A DNA stretch of 13,334 bases from Alphaproteobacteria bacterium (GTDB taxonomy: Bacteria; Pseudomonadota; Alphaproteobacteria; UBA2136; UBA6156), in contig JAIXZU010000142.1 in the NCBI GenBank assembly GCA_027489415.1, forward strand, positions 1 through 13,334, in the 5' to 3' direction. How positions within the stretch are numbered: position 1 is the first letter of the stretch; every line of letters starts with the position of its first letter. Shown here piece after piece: positions 1 to 6,320 of this stretch. The notes beneath the pieces were generated by a model, which saw only the letters and a list, made by a program, of their open reading frames with translations, was not told the DNA's origin and did no database searches. A program made the position numbers and the translations under genes.

Positions 1-422
1 AACCCCTGCAAGTTAAGGAATTTGAAGAAGGAAAACACCAAAAAGAATCCGGCCATGAAGACCTGCATGAACACCATGGTGTCAAACTGCCCAGCTACCA
101 AGTCAGTTGCCGCCCCGCATGCTCCCAACAGAATATAACCGGCTATCAGCAGCAACGGCCGGAAAGTCGCAACCTTATCCCGCAACGTGTTCGAAACACC
201 TTGGGAAGGCTCTACAGGAGCCTTGGAGGGGCGCTTCAAGTGATAACTCCCAACTCCTTTCACGGCAGCGTTCAAACGGTCAAACGGCACAGCTCCCTCT
301 ACCTGAATCTGCGGCGGCGCAAGCGTCACGGTCACCTGCTTGGCAAGCGGCTCCAGAACCGCCTGAATTTTCCTCACGCACGCCCCGCAGTGCATCCCAA
401 CAACCTGATACGTCTGTGCCAT
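1..422 (-). CDS. Heavy-metal-associated (HMA) domain fused to membrane segments, possibly MauE/DoxX-like; partial, 3' end missing
   Basis: The reading frame starts at an ATG (420-422) and is open to the left edge, giving 140 codons. An AGAGAGAGGG-type ribosome binding site lies just upstream. Residues 9-16 read GMHCGACV, the GMxCxxC copper/metal-binding loop of HMA domains, with Cys12 and Cys15 as ligands. Residues 1-65 fit one HMA fold of CopZ/Atx1 type. A short Pro/Ser linker follows, then hydrophobic segments at about 88-105 and 116-136. The second (MAGFFLVFSFFKFLNL) resembles the start of MauE/DoxX-like redox-associated membrane domains; that family call is from memory and less sure than the HMA call. 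The gene lies 44 bases downstream of the PCu(A)C chaperone gene on the same strand, so co-transcription is likely. Inferred role: membrane-linked metal or redox delivery, probably copper. The opening of a P-type ATPase is a weaker alternative, because residues 66-140 do not look like an ATPase. Confidence 0.75.
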   Translation of the reverse strand, partial: MAQTYQVVGMHCGACVRKIQAVLEPLAKQVTVTLAPPQIQVEGAVPFDRLNAAVKGVGSYHLKRPSKAPVEPSQGVSNTLRDKVATFRPLLLIAGYILLGACGAATDLVAGQFDTMVFMQVFMAGFFLVFSFFKFLNLQG

Positions 423-466
423 GGTCAATCCCTCTCTCTATCCTGTCCCCACAGGCCGTCATAATC

Positions 467-934
467 TTAGTGGTGCTGGTGCTCAGCAGGTTTGCTGCCC
501 AAGGCTTCAACTTTGAACTGGACAGGCACCTTACCAGCATTCTTGAACGTCAAGGAGCCACTCACCATGTCACCCACCTTCAACGGGGCTTTCAGGTCCA
601 TCACCATCAAATGAACACCACCAGGCGCCAGTGTCAGCATCCCTTCTGCGGGCACCGGGGCACCATCTGGCATGTGCTCCATGGTGGCAACGCCCTTGTC
701 CTTACGGATAGTATGAACCATCACGTGTCCCGCACCTTCAAAATCAGCACTTTGCAGAGCATCATCGGTTTTACCATGGTTTATAACCGTCAGGTAAGCG
801 GCCGTCATGTCCATACCGGCAGGTGTCGCCCGCACCCATGGGTGCTCAATCACCAGGTCTCCCAGCTGGTAATCATGCGCAACCGCCGCCAACGGCAATA
901 AACCGCCCATCATCATCACAAGAAATCGCATCAT
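467..934 (-). CDS. PCu(A)C periplasmic copper chaperone
   Basis: A 155-residue protein with a signal peptide (hydrophobic residues 3-19, probable cleavage before or near His20). It shows the Cu(I)-binding signature of the PCu(A)C (DUF461) family: His74, ten residues, Met85, 22 residues, then His108-x-Met110 in an APGGVHLM context. That is within one residue of the family pattern HX10MX21HXM. Family members bind Cu(I) in the periplasm and help build the CuA centre of cytochrome c oxidase, often together with SCO proteins, one of which diverges from this gene 79 bases away. The C terminus EHQHH is a further possible metal site. The start at 934 is preceded by a clear GAGGAGAG ribosome binding site; the second Met one codon later is an alternative. 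It probably leads an operon with the HMA-domain gene that follows. Confidence 0.92.
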   Translation of the reverse strand: MMRFLVMMMGGLLPLAAVAHDYQLGDLVIEHPWVRATPAGMDMTAAYLTVINHGKTDDALQSADFEGAGHVMVHTIRKDKGVATMEHMPDGAPVPAEGMLTLAPGGVHLMVMDLKAPLKVGDMVSGSLTFKNAGKVPVQFKVEALGSKPAEHQHH

Positions 935-1013
935 GCCTCTCCTCTTTGTTACTGAACAATGTATCTACGCTGCCCCTTGCCAATTCACAAGCCCTGCCGC
1001 CATACTCTGCACC

Positions 1014-1613
1014 ATGAAATATCTTCTCTCCATCCTCCTGGTCCTCACGGTCATCCTCATGTCCCTTGCCGGCTACCTCTACGTCCTTACAAACAGCCCG
1101 CAGTCATCAGCGCAAACCAGCTTTAATCAACCCTTCACACTGACCAATCAGGACGGCATCACAGTCACGGAAAAAACCTTCATCGGCAAACCAACTCTCT
1201 ACTTCTTCGGATTTACCCATTGTCCGGATATCTGCCCCACCACGCTGGGCACACTCACAAATTGGCTGAATTCACTGGGTGAGGACGCCTCTAAACTGAA
1301 CGTCGTATTCGTGAGCGTAGACCCCGAGCGTGACACGCCCGCCTCACTCAAAACCTACATCAGCAATTTCCATCCGCAAATCACGGCTGCCACCGGCTCT
1401 CTGGAGCAACTTAACGCCATGGCGAAAATCTTTATGGTCTATTTTGCCAAAGTTCCGCCAAGCCCGGGGCAGGATCCCTCCAATTACATGGTCTCCCACT
1501 CATCCGGTATCCTGATGGCTGACAGCAACGGCATCTTCCAAGGAATGCTCGACTCCCACGACCCAGACGCCACAGCAATCGAAAGCCTGAAAAAGCTCCT
1601 TAAAGCCCGTTAA
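1014..1613 (+). CDS. SCO1/SenC family copper-binding thioredoxin-fold protein
   Basis: A 199-residue protein with an N-terminal membrane anchor (residues 4-25) and a periplasmic thioredoxin-like domain. It has the SCO copper site: Cys70-PDI-Cys74 in a FTHCPDICPTT context, and His162 in VSHSSG. The SVDPERDTP block at 101-109 is also typical. SCO proteins deliver copper to, or reduce thiols of, the CuA site of cytochrome c oxidase. I chose the ATG at 1014 because it places the anchor at the N terminus. The frame stays open upstream to an ATG at 933, but that start would put 27 non-signal-like residues first and overlap the divergent chaperone gene. Neither start has a strong ribosome binding site. 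The stop codon lies inside the end of the convergent exporter gene (14-base overlap). The divergent promoters with the PCu(A)C gene must lie within 935-1013. Confidence 0.93.
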   Translation: MKYLLSILLVLTVILMSLAGYLYVLTNSPQSSAQTSFNQPFTLTNQDGITVTEKTFIGKPTLYFFGFTHCPDICPTTLGTLTNWLNSLGEDASKLNVVFVSVDPERDTPASLKTYISNFHPQITAATGSLEQLNAMAKIFMVYFAKVPPSPGQDPSNYMVSHSSGILMADSNGIFQGMLDSHDPDATAIESLKKLLKAR

Positions 1614-2370
1614 TCCCACTGGCCAGCATAATCCCACCTAACACCAACATCAGGGTAGCACTCCCAAGCGGTAAATAACGCGCTAACTTGTCAGCACGGT
1701 GCGCCCCATAAAGCGCCTCCACATGCCCCCTGCCCCACGCAGCCAGCACGCCCACACTCACAAGGGTCAGCGCTAGCCCAAGGCTAAAAGCCCCCACCAT
1801 TGCCACCCCCAGCGTAAACTGTTTCAATTGCAAACAAATCAGCAACACCGCAATGCTGGCTGGGCAAGGCATCAGGCCGCCCGTCAAACCAAACAGCATA
1901 ATCTGCCCCGTAACCACTTTGCCATCTGTGGTGAGCTTCTTGGCCTCAGCCTTACCATCATGGCTTTGCCCACAGCCGCAGGCATCATGGTCATGGCCAT
2001 GGCCGTGGCTATGCATATGCCAATGGAAGCGGAATCCATAAATCCGCATCACCATCCACACCGCCATCCCCACCACAATCACGCCACCAATCACATGAAG
2101 GTACGGCTCGGCCGTCTCACCAATCAGCGCATCGCCCATCCACAGGCCAATCACCGCCAGCAACCACACAATCAGGCTATGGGAAAGCGCCGCACTCAAG
2201 CCCAATAACACCGCTTGCGCTACCGTCCCCCGCACAGCTACCACAAACGCCGCCATCATGCTCTTGGCGTGTCCGGGCTCAAGTCCGTGTATGGCACCCA
2301 AAGCCACTGCTGCCGGTAAAAACACCCACGGGTTGCCCGCGCCACTCTGAATCACACTTGCTATATCCAT
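1600..2370 (-). CDS. RcnA/NicO-type nickel/cobalt efflux membrane protein
   Basis: A 256-residue polytopic membrane protein. Residues 25-38 carry GAIHGLEPGHAKSM, the His-containing first-helix motif of the NicO/RcnA family, and residues 161-177 carry the second family block (GLTGGLMPCPASIAVLL). Between helices there is a His-rich loop at 116-137 with several HxH units plus CGCG, expected to bind divalent metal ions in the periplasm or cytoplasm. Family members export Ni(II)/Co(II). I cannot tell metal specificity from sequence, and the copper-related neighbours leave copper or another metal possible. An AGGAGAG ribosome binding site precedes the ATG at 2370. A plausible sigma-70 promoter lies at 2414-2441. 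Its 3' end overlaps the convergent SCO gene by 14 bases, so read-through would make antisense RNA. Confidence 0.85.
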   Translation of the reverse strand: MDIASVIQSGAGNPWVFLPAAVALGAIHGLEPGHAKSMMAAFVVAVRGTVAQAVLLGLSAALSHSLIVWLLAVIGLWMGDALIGETAEPYLHVIGGVIVVGMAVWMVMRIYGFRFHWHMHSHGHGHDHDACGCGQSHDGKAEAKKLTTDGKVVTGQIMLFGLTGGLMPCPASIAVLLICLQLKQFTLGVAMVGAFSLGLALTLVSVGVLAAWGRGHVEALYGAHRADKLARYLPLGSATLMLVLGGIMLASGINGL

Positions 2371-2413
2371 ACCGCTCTCCTACCACACTCCTGTAAAGCT
2401 TAAAACCATTGGC

Positions 2414-2441
2414 ATTCTAAGGATAAATCGTTTATAGCCAA
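2414..2441 (-). promoter_or_regulatory. Predicted sigma-70 promoter for the Ni/Co exporter gene
   Basis: Read on the minus strand, a TTGGCT -35-like box (2436-2441) and a TAGAAT -10-like box (2414-2419) are separated by 16 bases. Transcription would start near 2407 and leave a leader of about 37 bases before the ATG at 2370. The -35 box lies within the left arm of the long inverted repeat at 2430-2439/2494-2503, so a protein bound at that repeat could affect this promoter. The call rests on matches to consensus only. Confidence 0.35.
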
Positions 2442-2567
2442 CCTCAAGCAGCAGTGCGGCCCGCAGGGTCGTTGCTCGGGACTGCACGCAGGAGGCTATA
2501 AACGGTGGCCGGATGAGATGATAACGACGACGTGTACAAGCGTACACGAGGAGGAGGAAGCTCATCC
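2427..2567. other. Nested inverted repeats: candidate structured RNA, leader or divergent operator
   Basis: Two successive structures fill the space between divergent genes. The first has a perfect 10-base inverted repeat (2430-2439 with 2494-2503), extended by C2429-G2504, a T2428-G2505 wobble and A2427-T2506. Inside it, 2442-2444 can pair with 2490-2492, 2451-2455 with 2481-2485, and 2460-2463 with 2477-2480. The second has GGATGAG (2511-2517) pairing with CTCATCC (2561-2567). Inside that, CGTGTAC (2531-2537) pairs with GTACACG (2542-2548) around a 4-base loop. The 12-13-base internal loops between these stems are purine-rich on the plus strand, including a run of GAGGAGGAGG; on the minus strand this reads CCTCCTCCTC. 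The wobble pair would be lost on the minus strand, which slightly favours plus-strand RNA. A TTGGCA...TATAGC promoter (2409-2438) is possible but would start after the left arm. I do not recognise a known RNA family. Confidence 0.5.
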
Positions 2568-2608
2568 CGACATCGTTTTAGCCCCTGCCATTAATTAAGG
2601 AGACCGCC

Positions 2609-4462
2609 GTGTTAACAGTATCCAACATCACCTATCGCATCGGCGGTCGCCTAATCCTTGAAAACGCAACCTGCGCCGTTCAGGACAACTGGAAAGTCGG
2701 CGTTGTCGGCCCCAACGGCGCTGGCAAGTCCACCCTTTTCAAGCTCATCACCGGTGAACTCCACCTGGACTCCGGCACCATCACGCTCGCCGAACGCCGT
2801 ACCCGCGGCGAAGTGAAGCAGGACATCCCCGACGACGACACCCAGCTGATCGACATCGTCCTCGCCGCGGACACCGAGCGCACCGCCCTCTTCAAACAGG
2901 CCGAAACCGAAGAGGACCCCTACAAAATCGGGGATATCTACACCCGCCTCGAAGAAATTGATGCCTACGCCGCCCCCGCCCGCGCCGCCACCATTCTCGC
3001 CGGTCTGGGCTTCAAGGAAGAGCAACTGACCCAACCTATCTCCGCCTTCTCAGGGGGCTGGCGCATGCGTGTGGCCTTGGCAGCCGCCCTCTTCCAGCAG
3101 CCGGACTTCCTGCTGCTCGACGAACCAACCAACCACCTGGACCTGGAAGCCATCATGTGGCTCGAGAACTATCTCGCCAACTACCCAAAAACATTAATGA
3201 TTATCTCGCACGACCGCGAACTCCTCGACAAATGCATCGACCACGTCATCCATGTCGAAAACAAAAAACTCACCGCCTACACCGGTAACTATTCCACCTT
3301 CGAACGGGAACGCGCCGAAAAACTCATCGGCCAGCAAAAAGCCCACGAGAAGCAAACCGCCCAGCGCGCCAAAATGCAAGCGTTTGTGGATAGGTTCAAA
3401 GCCAAGGCATCCAAGGCGCGCCAAGCCCAAAGCCGCATGAAGGCGCTGGAGAAAATGGACATCGTCGATGCCGTGATGGCCGACCGCACGGTCAAGTTCA
3501 CCTTCCCGCAGCCGGAAGAACTCTCGCCTCCCATCGTCACCATTAACCATGCGGATATCGGCTATACCGCCGGTAAACCGATCCTGACCAATATCCACGA
3601 ACGTATCGACATGGACGACCGCATCGCCCTCCTCGGCGCCAACGGGAACGGGAAATCGACTCTCATCAAACTCATCGCGGGGAAACTCGAACCACTGAAG
3701 GGGGACCTTCTCACCTCCAATAAACTGCGCATCGGTTATTTCTCACAGCACCAAACCGAAGAACTGGACGTCACCGACACACCCGTCTCGGCCATGATGC
3801 GCGTCATGAAAAAGCCGGAAACCGACGTCCGCGGCGTTCTCGGCCGCTTCGGCTTCAGCAAGCCGTTGTCGGACAACACCATCAAAAGCCTCTCAGGTGG
3901 GGAAAAAGCGCGCCTTCTGTTCGCGATGATCGCCCACAACGCCCCGCACCTGCTCCTGCTCGACGAACCGACCAACCACTTGGATATGGATACCCGCGAA
4001 GCCCTCGTCCAGGCTCTGAACAGCTATACCGGTGCCGTTGTCATCGTCAGCCACGACCCCTCCATGATCGAACGCGTCGCCGACCGCCTCTGGCTGGTTG
4101 CCGATGGAAAAGTCAATGATTTCGACGGAGACCTCGAAGCCTACCGCCAGCATATCATCGAGCAACGCCGCAACGAGCGCCGCGGCGGCAACAAAGCTGA
4201 AAAAGGCCCCTCTAAAAAGGAGCAGAAAGCCGCCCTCGCTGAAAAGAAAAAGCAGCATCCCGCGTTATGGGAAGCCGCCGAACAGGCCGAAAAACGGGTC
4301 ACTCTCCTTACCCGCCAGAAAAACCAGCTGGAGGACGACCTCACCCGCGCCACCGGCAAGGACGCGCAAGAACTCCAGTTCTCCCACGGCAAACTGCTGA
4401 AGGAACTGGACGCCGCCGAAGCCGATTGGCTCGAAGCACAAACCGCCTTCGACAACGCCTAG
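2609..4462 (+). CDS. ABC-F family ATPase (YheS/Uup-like), ribosome-associated
   Basis: A 617-residue soluble protein with two ABC ATPase domains and no membrane segments, the hallmark of ABC-F proteins, which act on ribosomes rather than transport. Domain 1 has Walker A GPNGAGKST (34-42), signature SGGWR (148-152), Walker B/D-loop DEPTNHLD (171-178) and switch His201. Domain 2 has Walker A GANGNGKST (343-351), signature LSGGE (428-432), DEPTNHLD (452-459) and His482. The charged linker at about 235-300 is the P-site-tRNA interaction motif region. The Lys/Glu-rich C-terminal region (515-617) should form a coiled coil, as in Uup and YheS. Both catalytic Glu residues are present. The start is GTG at 2609, set by an AAGGAGA ribosome binding site at 2597-2603. 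The structured region at 2427-2567 lies immediately upstream and might form its leader. I did not assign a symbol because YheS, Uup and EttA cannot be separated with certainty by eye. Confidence 0.93.
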   Translation: MLTVSNITYRIGGRLILENATCAVQDNWKVGVVGPNGAGKSTLFKLITGELHLDSGTITLAERRTRGEVKQDIPDDDTQLIDIVLAADTERTALFKQAETEEDPYKIGDIYTRLEEIDAYAAPARAATILAGLGFKEEQLTQPISAFSGGWRMRVALAAALFQQPDFLLLDEPTNHLDLEAIMWLENYLANYPKTLMIISHDRELLDKCIDHVIHVENKKLTAYTGNYSTFERERAEKLIGQQKAHEKQTAQRAKMQAFVDRFKAKASKARQAQSRMKALEKMDIVDAVMADRTVKFTFPQPEELSPPIVTINHADIGYTAGKPILTNIHERIDMDDRIALLGANGNGKSTLIKLIAGKLEPLKGDLLTSNKLRIGYFSQHQTEELDVTDTPVSAMMRVMKKPETDVRGVLGRFGFSKPLSDNTIKSLSGGEKARLLFAMIAHNAPHLLLLDEPTNHLDMDTREALVQALNSYTGAVVIVSHDPSMIERVADRLWLVADGKVNDFDGDLEAYRQHIIEQRRNERRGGNKAEKGPSKKEQKAALAEKKKQHPALWEAAEQAEKRVTLLTRQKNQLEDDLTRATGKDAQELQFSHGKLLKELDAAEADWLEAQTAFDNA

Positions 4463-4482
4463 TCATCAGATATCGGACCACA

Positions 4483-4511
4483 CAGAAAAAGGGCATATAG
4501 CCCTTTTTCTG
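4483..4511. terminator. Bidirectional intrinsic terminator between the ABC-F and KGG genes
   Basis: A perfect 12-base inverted repeat (4483-4494 and 4500-4511) surrounds a 5-base loop. The stem runs CAGAAAAAGGGC to GCCCTTTTTCTG, so both strands end in a T-rich tract. It lies 20 bases after the ABC-F stop and 25 bases beyond the KGG gene stop, and can serve both convergent genes. Confidence 0.85.
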
Positions 4512-4536
4512 CTGTTAGGTCTGTAAGCGGGTCACG

Positions 4537-4869
4537 CTAGTACGCGTCAGGTCTCTCGCGCCGTGGCGCACTGAAAGCCTGCTCGTGCGGAGCCATACGA
4601 CTCTCAGCTTCCTTGGTCGTGCTCTCGGTGCCCTTGTCGCGGTTCCCATGAGAGTTCTGTCCTCCCTTGCGCCCGGCCTCAGCCGCACGGCTCGGGTTAT
4701 GGGCAAAGTTGCCGCTGGAAGCCTGCCCGCCCTTACGTCCCGCCTCGGCGGCACGGCTCGGGTTGTTGGCAAAATTCCCGCTGGAGGCTTGGCCTCCCTT
4801 GCGGCCGGCTTCAGCCGCGCGGCTCGGGTTGTTGGCGAAATTACCTGGGTTCTGGTTTTGGTTAGGCAT
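4537..4869 (-). CDS. KGG-repeat (Con-10/GsiB-like) general-stress protein
   Basis: A 110-residue, highly hydrophilic protein. After an Asn/Gln-rich start (residues 1-8) it has three tandem 22-residue units (9-30, 31-52, 53-74). Each contains GNFA(N/H)NPSRAAEAGRKGGQ, the KGG motif of the stress-induced Con-10/GsiB/YciG type. A polar tail (75-110, GNRDKGTE... to RRERPDAY) follows. Proteins of this type accumulate during stationary-phase, desiccation or osmotic stress, and are thought to be intrinsically disordered protectants. Their biochemical role is not settled. The ATG at 4869 has a GGGGGAG ribosome binding site 9 bases upstream. Two GGAAC elements lie 75-105 bases upstream on the coding strand (see findings), as expected if a general-stress ECF sigma factor drives the gene, but no clean -10 follows them. 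It shares the terminator at 4483-4511 with the ABC-F gene. Confidence 0.85.
   Translation of the reverse strand: MPNQNQNPGNFANNPSRAAEAGRKGGQASSGNFANNPSRAAEAGRKGGQASSGNFAHNPSRAAEAGRKGGQNSHGNRDKGTESTTKEAESRMAPHEQAFSAPRRERPDAY
4648..4845 (-). repeat. Three 66-base in-frame KGG repeat units
   Basis: This is the coding array for residues 9-74 of the KGG protein. Units 1 and 2 encode identical 22-residue peptides but differ at 13 codons, all synonymous. Unit 3 has a few amino-acid changes: N to H at its fifth position, and ASS to NSH at its end. It is a protein-coding repeat, not a CRISPR array. Confidence 0.85.
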
Positions 4870-5059
4870 TATAGTTGTCTCCCCCTTAATGGTTTCGGAA
4901 ACCAGTCCGGCCTCCGTACCAAAATAATCGCTTCAGCACGTTTCGGTTCCGCCGTTTCGCTGCGTTAAGTTCCTAACCGGATGATATCAATCAATTTCAC
5001 ATGCAAATTAAACATCATACAGCTGTAGCGGCCACGGCACACACCCTGAACCAATGGAT

Positions 5060-5087
5060 TTGCCCCCCCTATCTGTGCATTTATTAA
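5060..5087 (+). promoter_or_regulatory. Possible sigma-70 promoter for the porin gene
   Basis: TTGCCC (5060-5065) and TATTAA (5082-5087) are separated by 16 bases, each matching 4 of 6 consensus positions. Transcription would begin near 5095 and give a leader of about 45 bases. A perfect 10-base palindrome TACAGCTGTA (5018-5027) lies 33 bases upstream and could be a regulator site. The rest of 4870-5137 shows nothing else I can name. Confidence 0.3.
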
Positions 5088-5137
5088 CCAGCTAGGCTCC
5101 CCTCACGTATCTAAAAACAACCAATAGGTATCCCCCA

Positions 5138-6265
5138 ATGCGTAAACTTATCTTCTTCTCAACTTCCCTGCTTGCCGGTCTGGTTTCTATCCCCGCCGCC
5201 AATGCTGTGGACGTTAAACTGTACGGTCAGGTCAACAAGTCCCTCGTCGCCTCCGACGACGGCCAGAACACCGACATCGGTATCTACGACAACGACCTCT
5301 CCTCCACCCGTTTCGGCGTGAAGGGCGACCAGAAGCTCGACAACGGCCTCACCGCCTCCGTCCTGCTGGAAATGGAAATGCAGTCCAACCCATCTAACCT
5401 GTTTGTTCAAAACAGCACCGCGGGTAACAGCGCAACTCCCCAGAACACCAACAACTCCGGCACAGCTAACGGCTCCGTCGCCTTCGACGAGCGCCACGCC
5501 TCCGTCGGCCTCTCCGGAGACTTCGGTGGTGTTGTCCTCGGCCAAACCGCTACGGCAACCGACAGCATCCTGAGCCAGGACCTCGTCGGCGCCCAGGACG
5601 TCCTCGGTGCTGACTACCGCAAAATGGGCGGTGGCCTGAACTTCCGTACCGGTGCAGGCGCCCTCTCCGGTGTCACCATCAACAGCATGACCTTCGACGG
5701 CGGCAACAAGCGCACGGACGCCATCCGCTACGACAGCCCGAAACTGGAAGCCCTCGGTGGTAAGTTCCAAGGTAAGGCCAGCATCGCCCAAGGCGGAGAC
5801 ACCGAAGCAGCAGTCCTCTACGAAGGTAAAGTTGCTGACGTCAAGCTGAAGGCCGCCGGTGCAGTTGAATTCAACAACGACACCGCCACCACCGCGACCC
5901 GCGCTGTTGAAACCCGTTACGTCGCCTCCGCCAGTGCTCTGCACAGCAGCGGTATCGGCGCCACCGCCGCCTACACCACGGATGATCTCCGCAACGGCAC
6001 CGGTGAAGACCCCGAACAATGGTACCTCAAGGCCGGTTACGCCTGGGATGCCTTCGAAGTCGCCGCAGACTACGGCAAGTCCAACCACTACGGCACCACC
6101 GTTCTCACCGAGAACGAGCTCACCGCTATGGGTGTCGGCGCCCAGTACAACATGGGCAACGGTGTCAGCGTAGCTGGTCTCTACCGCAACTTCGACGCCA
6201 ACCGCACCGGCAGCAGCCTCGAGGATGTCGACCTGTACGTCGCCAACATGCGCGTCAAGTTCTAA
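5138..6265 (+). CDS. Outer-membrane porin (Gram-negative general porin family)
   Basis: A 375-residue beta-barrel protein. The N terminus is a signal peptide: basic MRK, hydrophobic core 4-18, and an ANA site with cleavage after residue 23. The mature protein begins VDVKLYGQVNKSL and has a DNDLSSTRFGVKG block, typical of the first strands of 16-stranded trimeric porins (Porin_4/OmpC-like family in alpha- and betaproteobacteria). Alternating hydrophobic and polar residues, many Gly/Asn/Asp turn positions, and a C-terminal Phe (LYVANMRVKF), the outer-membrane insertion signal, support this. Codon use is strongly biased to C-ending codons, as expected of a highly expressed gene. It should allow passive diffusion of small solutes; selectivity cannot be read. 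The Shine-Dalgarno is weak (AATAGG about 8 bases before the ATG). It is a single-gene unit with its own terminator immediately after the stop. Confidence 0.92.
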   Translation: MRKLIFFSTSLLAGLVSIPAANAVDVKLYGQVNKSLVASDDGQNTDIGIYDNDLSSTRFGVKGDQKLDNGLTASVLLEMEMQSNPSNLFVQNSTAGNSATPQNTNNSGTANGSVAFDERHASVGLSGDFGGVVLGQTATATDSILSQDLVGAQDVLGADYRKMGGGLNFRTGAGALSGVTINSMTFDGGNKRTDAIRYDSPKLEALGGKFQGKASIAQGGDTEAAVLYEGKVADVKLKAAGAVEFNNDTATTATRAVETRYVASASALHSSGIGATAAYTTDDLRNGTGEDPEQWYLKAGYAWDAFEVAADYGKSNHYGTTVLTENELTAMGVGAQYNMGNGVSVAGLYRNFDANRTGSSLEDVDLYVANMRVKF

Positions 6266-6277
6266 ACCTTGGTAAGC

Positions 6278-6303
6278 AAAGGGCCCCGCAAGGGGCCTTT
6301 TTT
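6278..6303 (+). terminator. Intrinsic terminator of the porin gene
   Basis: A GC-rich stem (AAAGG, one bulged G, CCCC, then GGGGCCTTT) is closed by a 4-base loop and followed by six T residues. It lies 12 bases after the porin stop codon. The inner part is nearly symmetric, but the long T tract is on the plus strand only. Confidence 0.85.
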
Positions 6304-6320
6304 GTGTCGTATGCCGGTGG

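Noticed and set aside
442..455. Small hairpin CCTGT/ACAGG between the chaperone and HMA genes
   Set aside because: Only 5 pairs and no T tract; this size is common by chance.
107..901. Long open plus-strand frame opposite the copper chaperone and HMA genes
   Set aside because: It lies antisense to two genes with clear family motifs, has no ribosome binding site, and has low-complexity, domain-free translation.
2380..2565. 61-codon minus-strand frame in the exporter/ABC-F intergenic region
   Set aside because: No ribosome binding site, and the sequence is better explained by the inverted-repeat structure; the translation has no recognisable features.
2371..2608. Cobalamin or nickel/cobalt riboswitch upstream of the exporter
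   Set aside because: I could not find the conserved B12-box or other core sequences in order on either strand; the predicted exporter promoter also lies downstream of most of the structure.
4648..4845. Possible CRISPR-like tandem repeat
   Set aside because: Units are contiguous 66-base in-frame repeats without spacers, encoding a known protein motif.
4585..4968. Repetitive plus-strand frames opposite the KGG gene
   Set aside because: Their repeats arise from the three coding units on the minus strand; the KGG protein has a ribosome binding site and a known motif.
5159..6088. 309-codon minus-strand frame opposite the porin, Gly/Val-rich
   Set aside because: It is a shadow of C-ending codon bias in the porin gene; the translation is compositionally biased and without motifs, while the porin has a signal peptide, strands and a terminal Phe.
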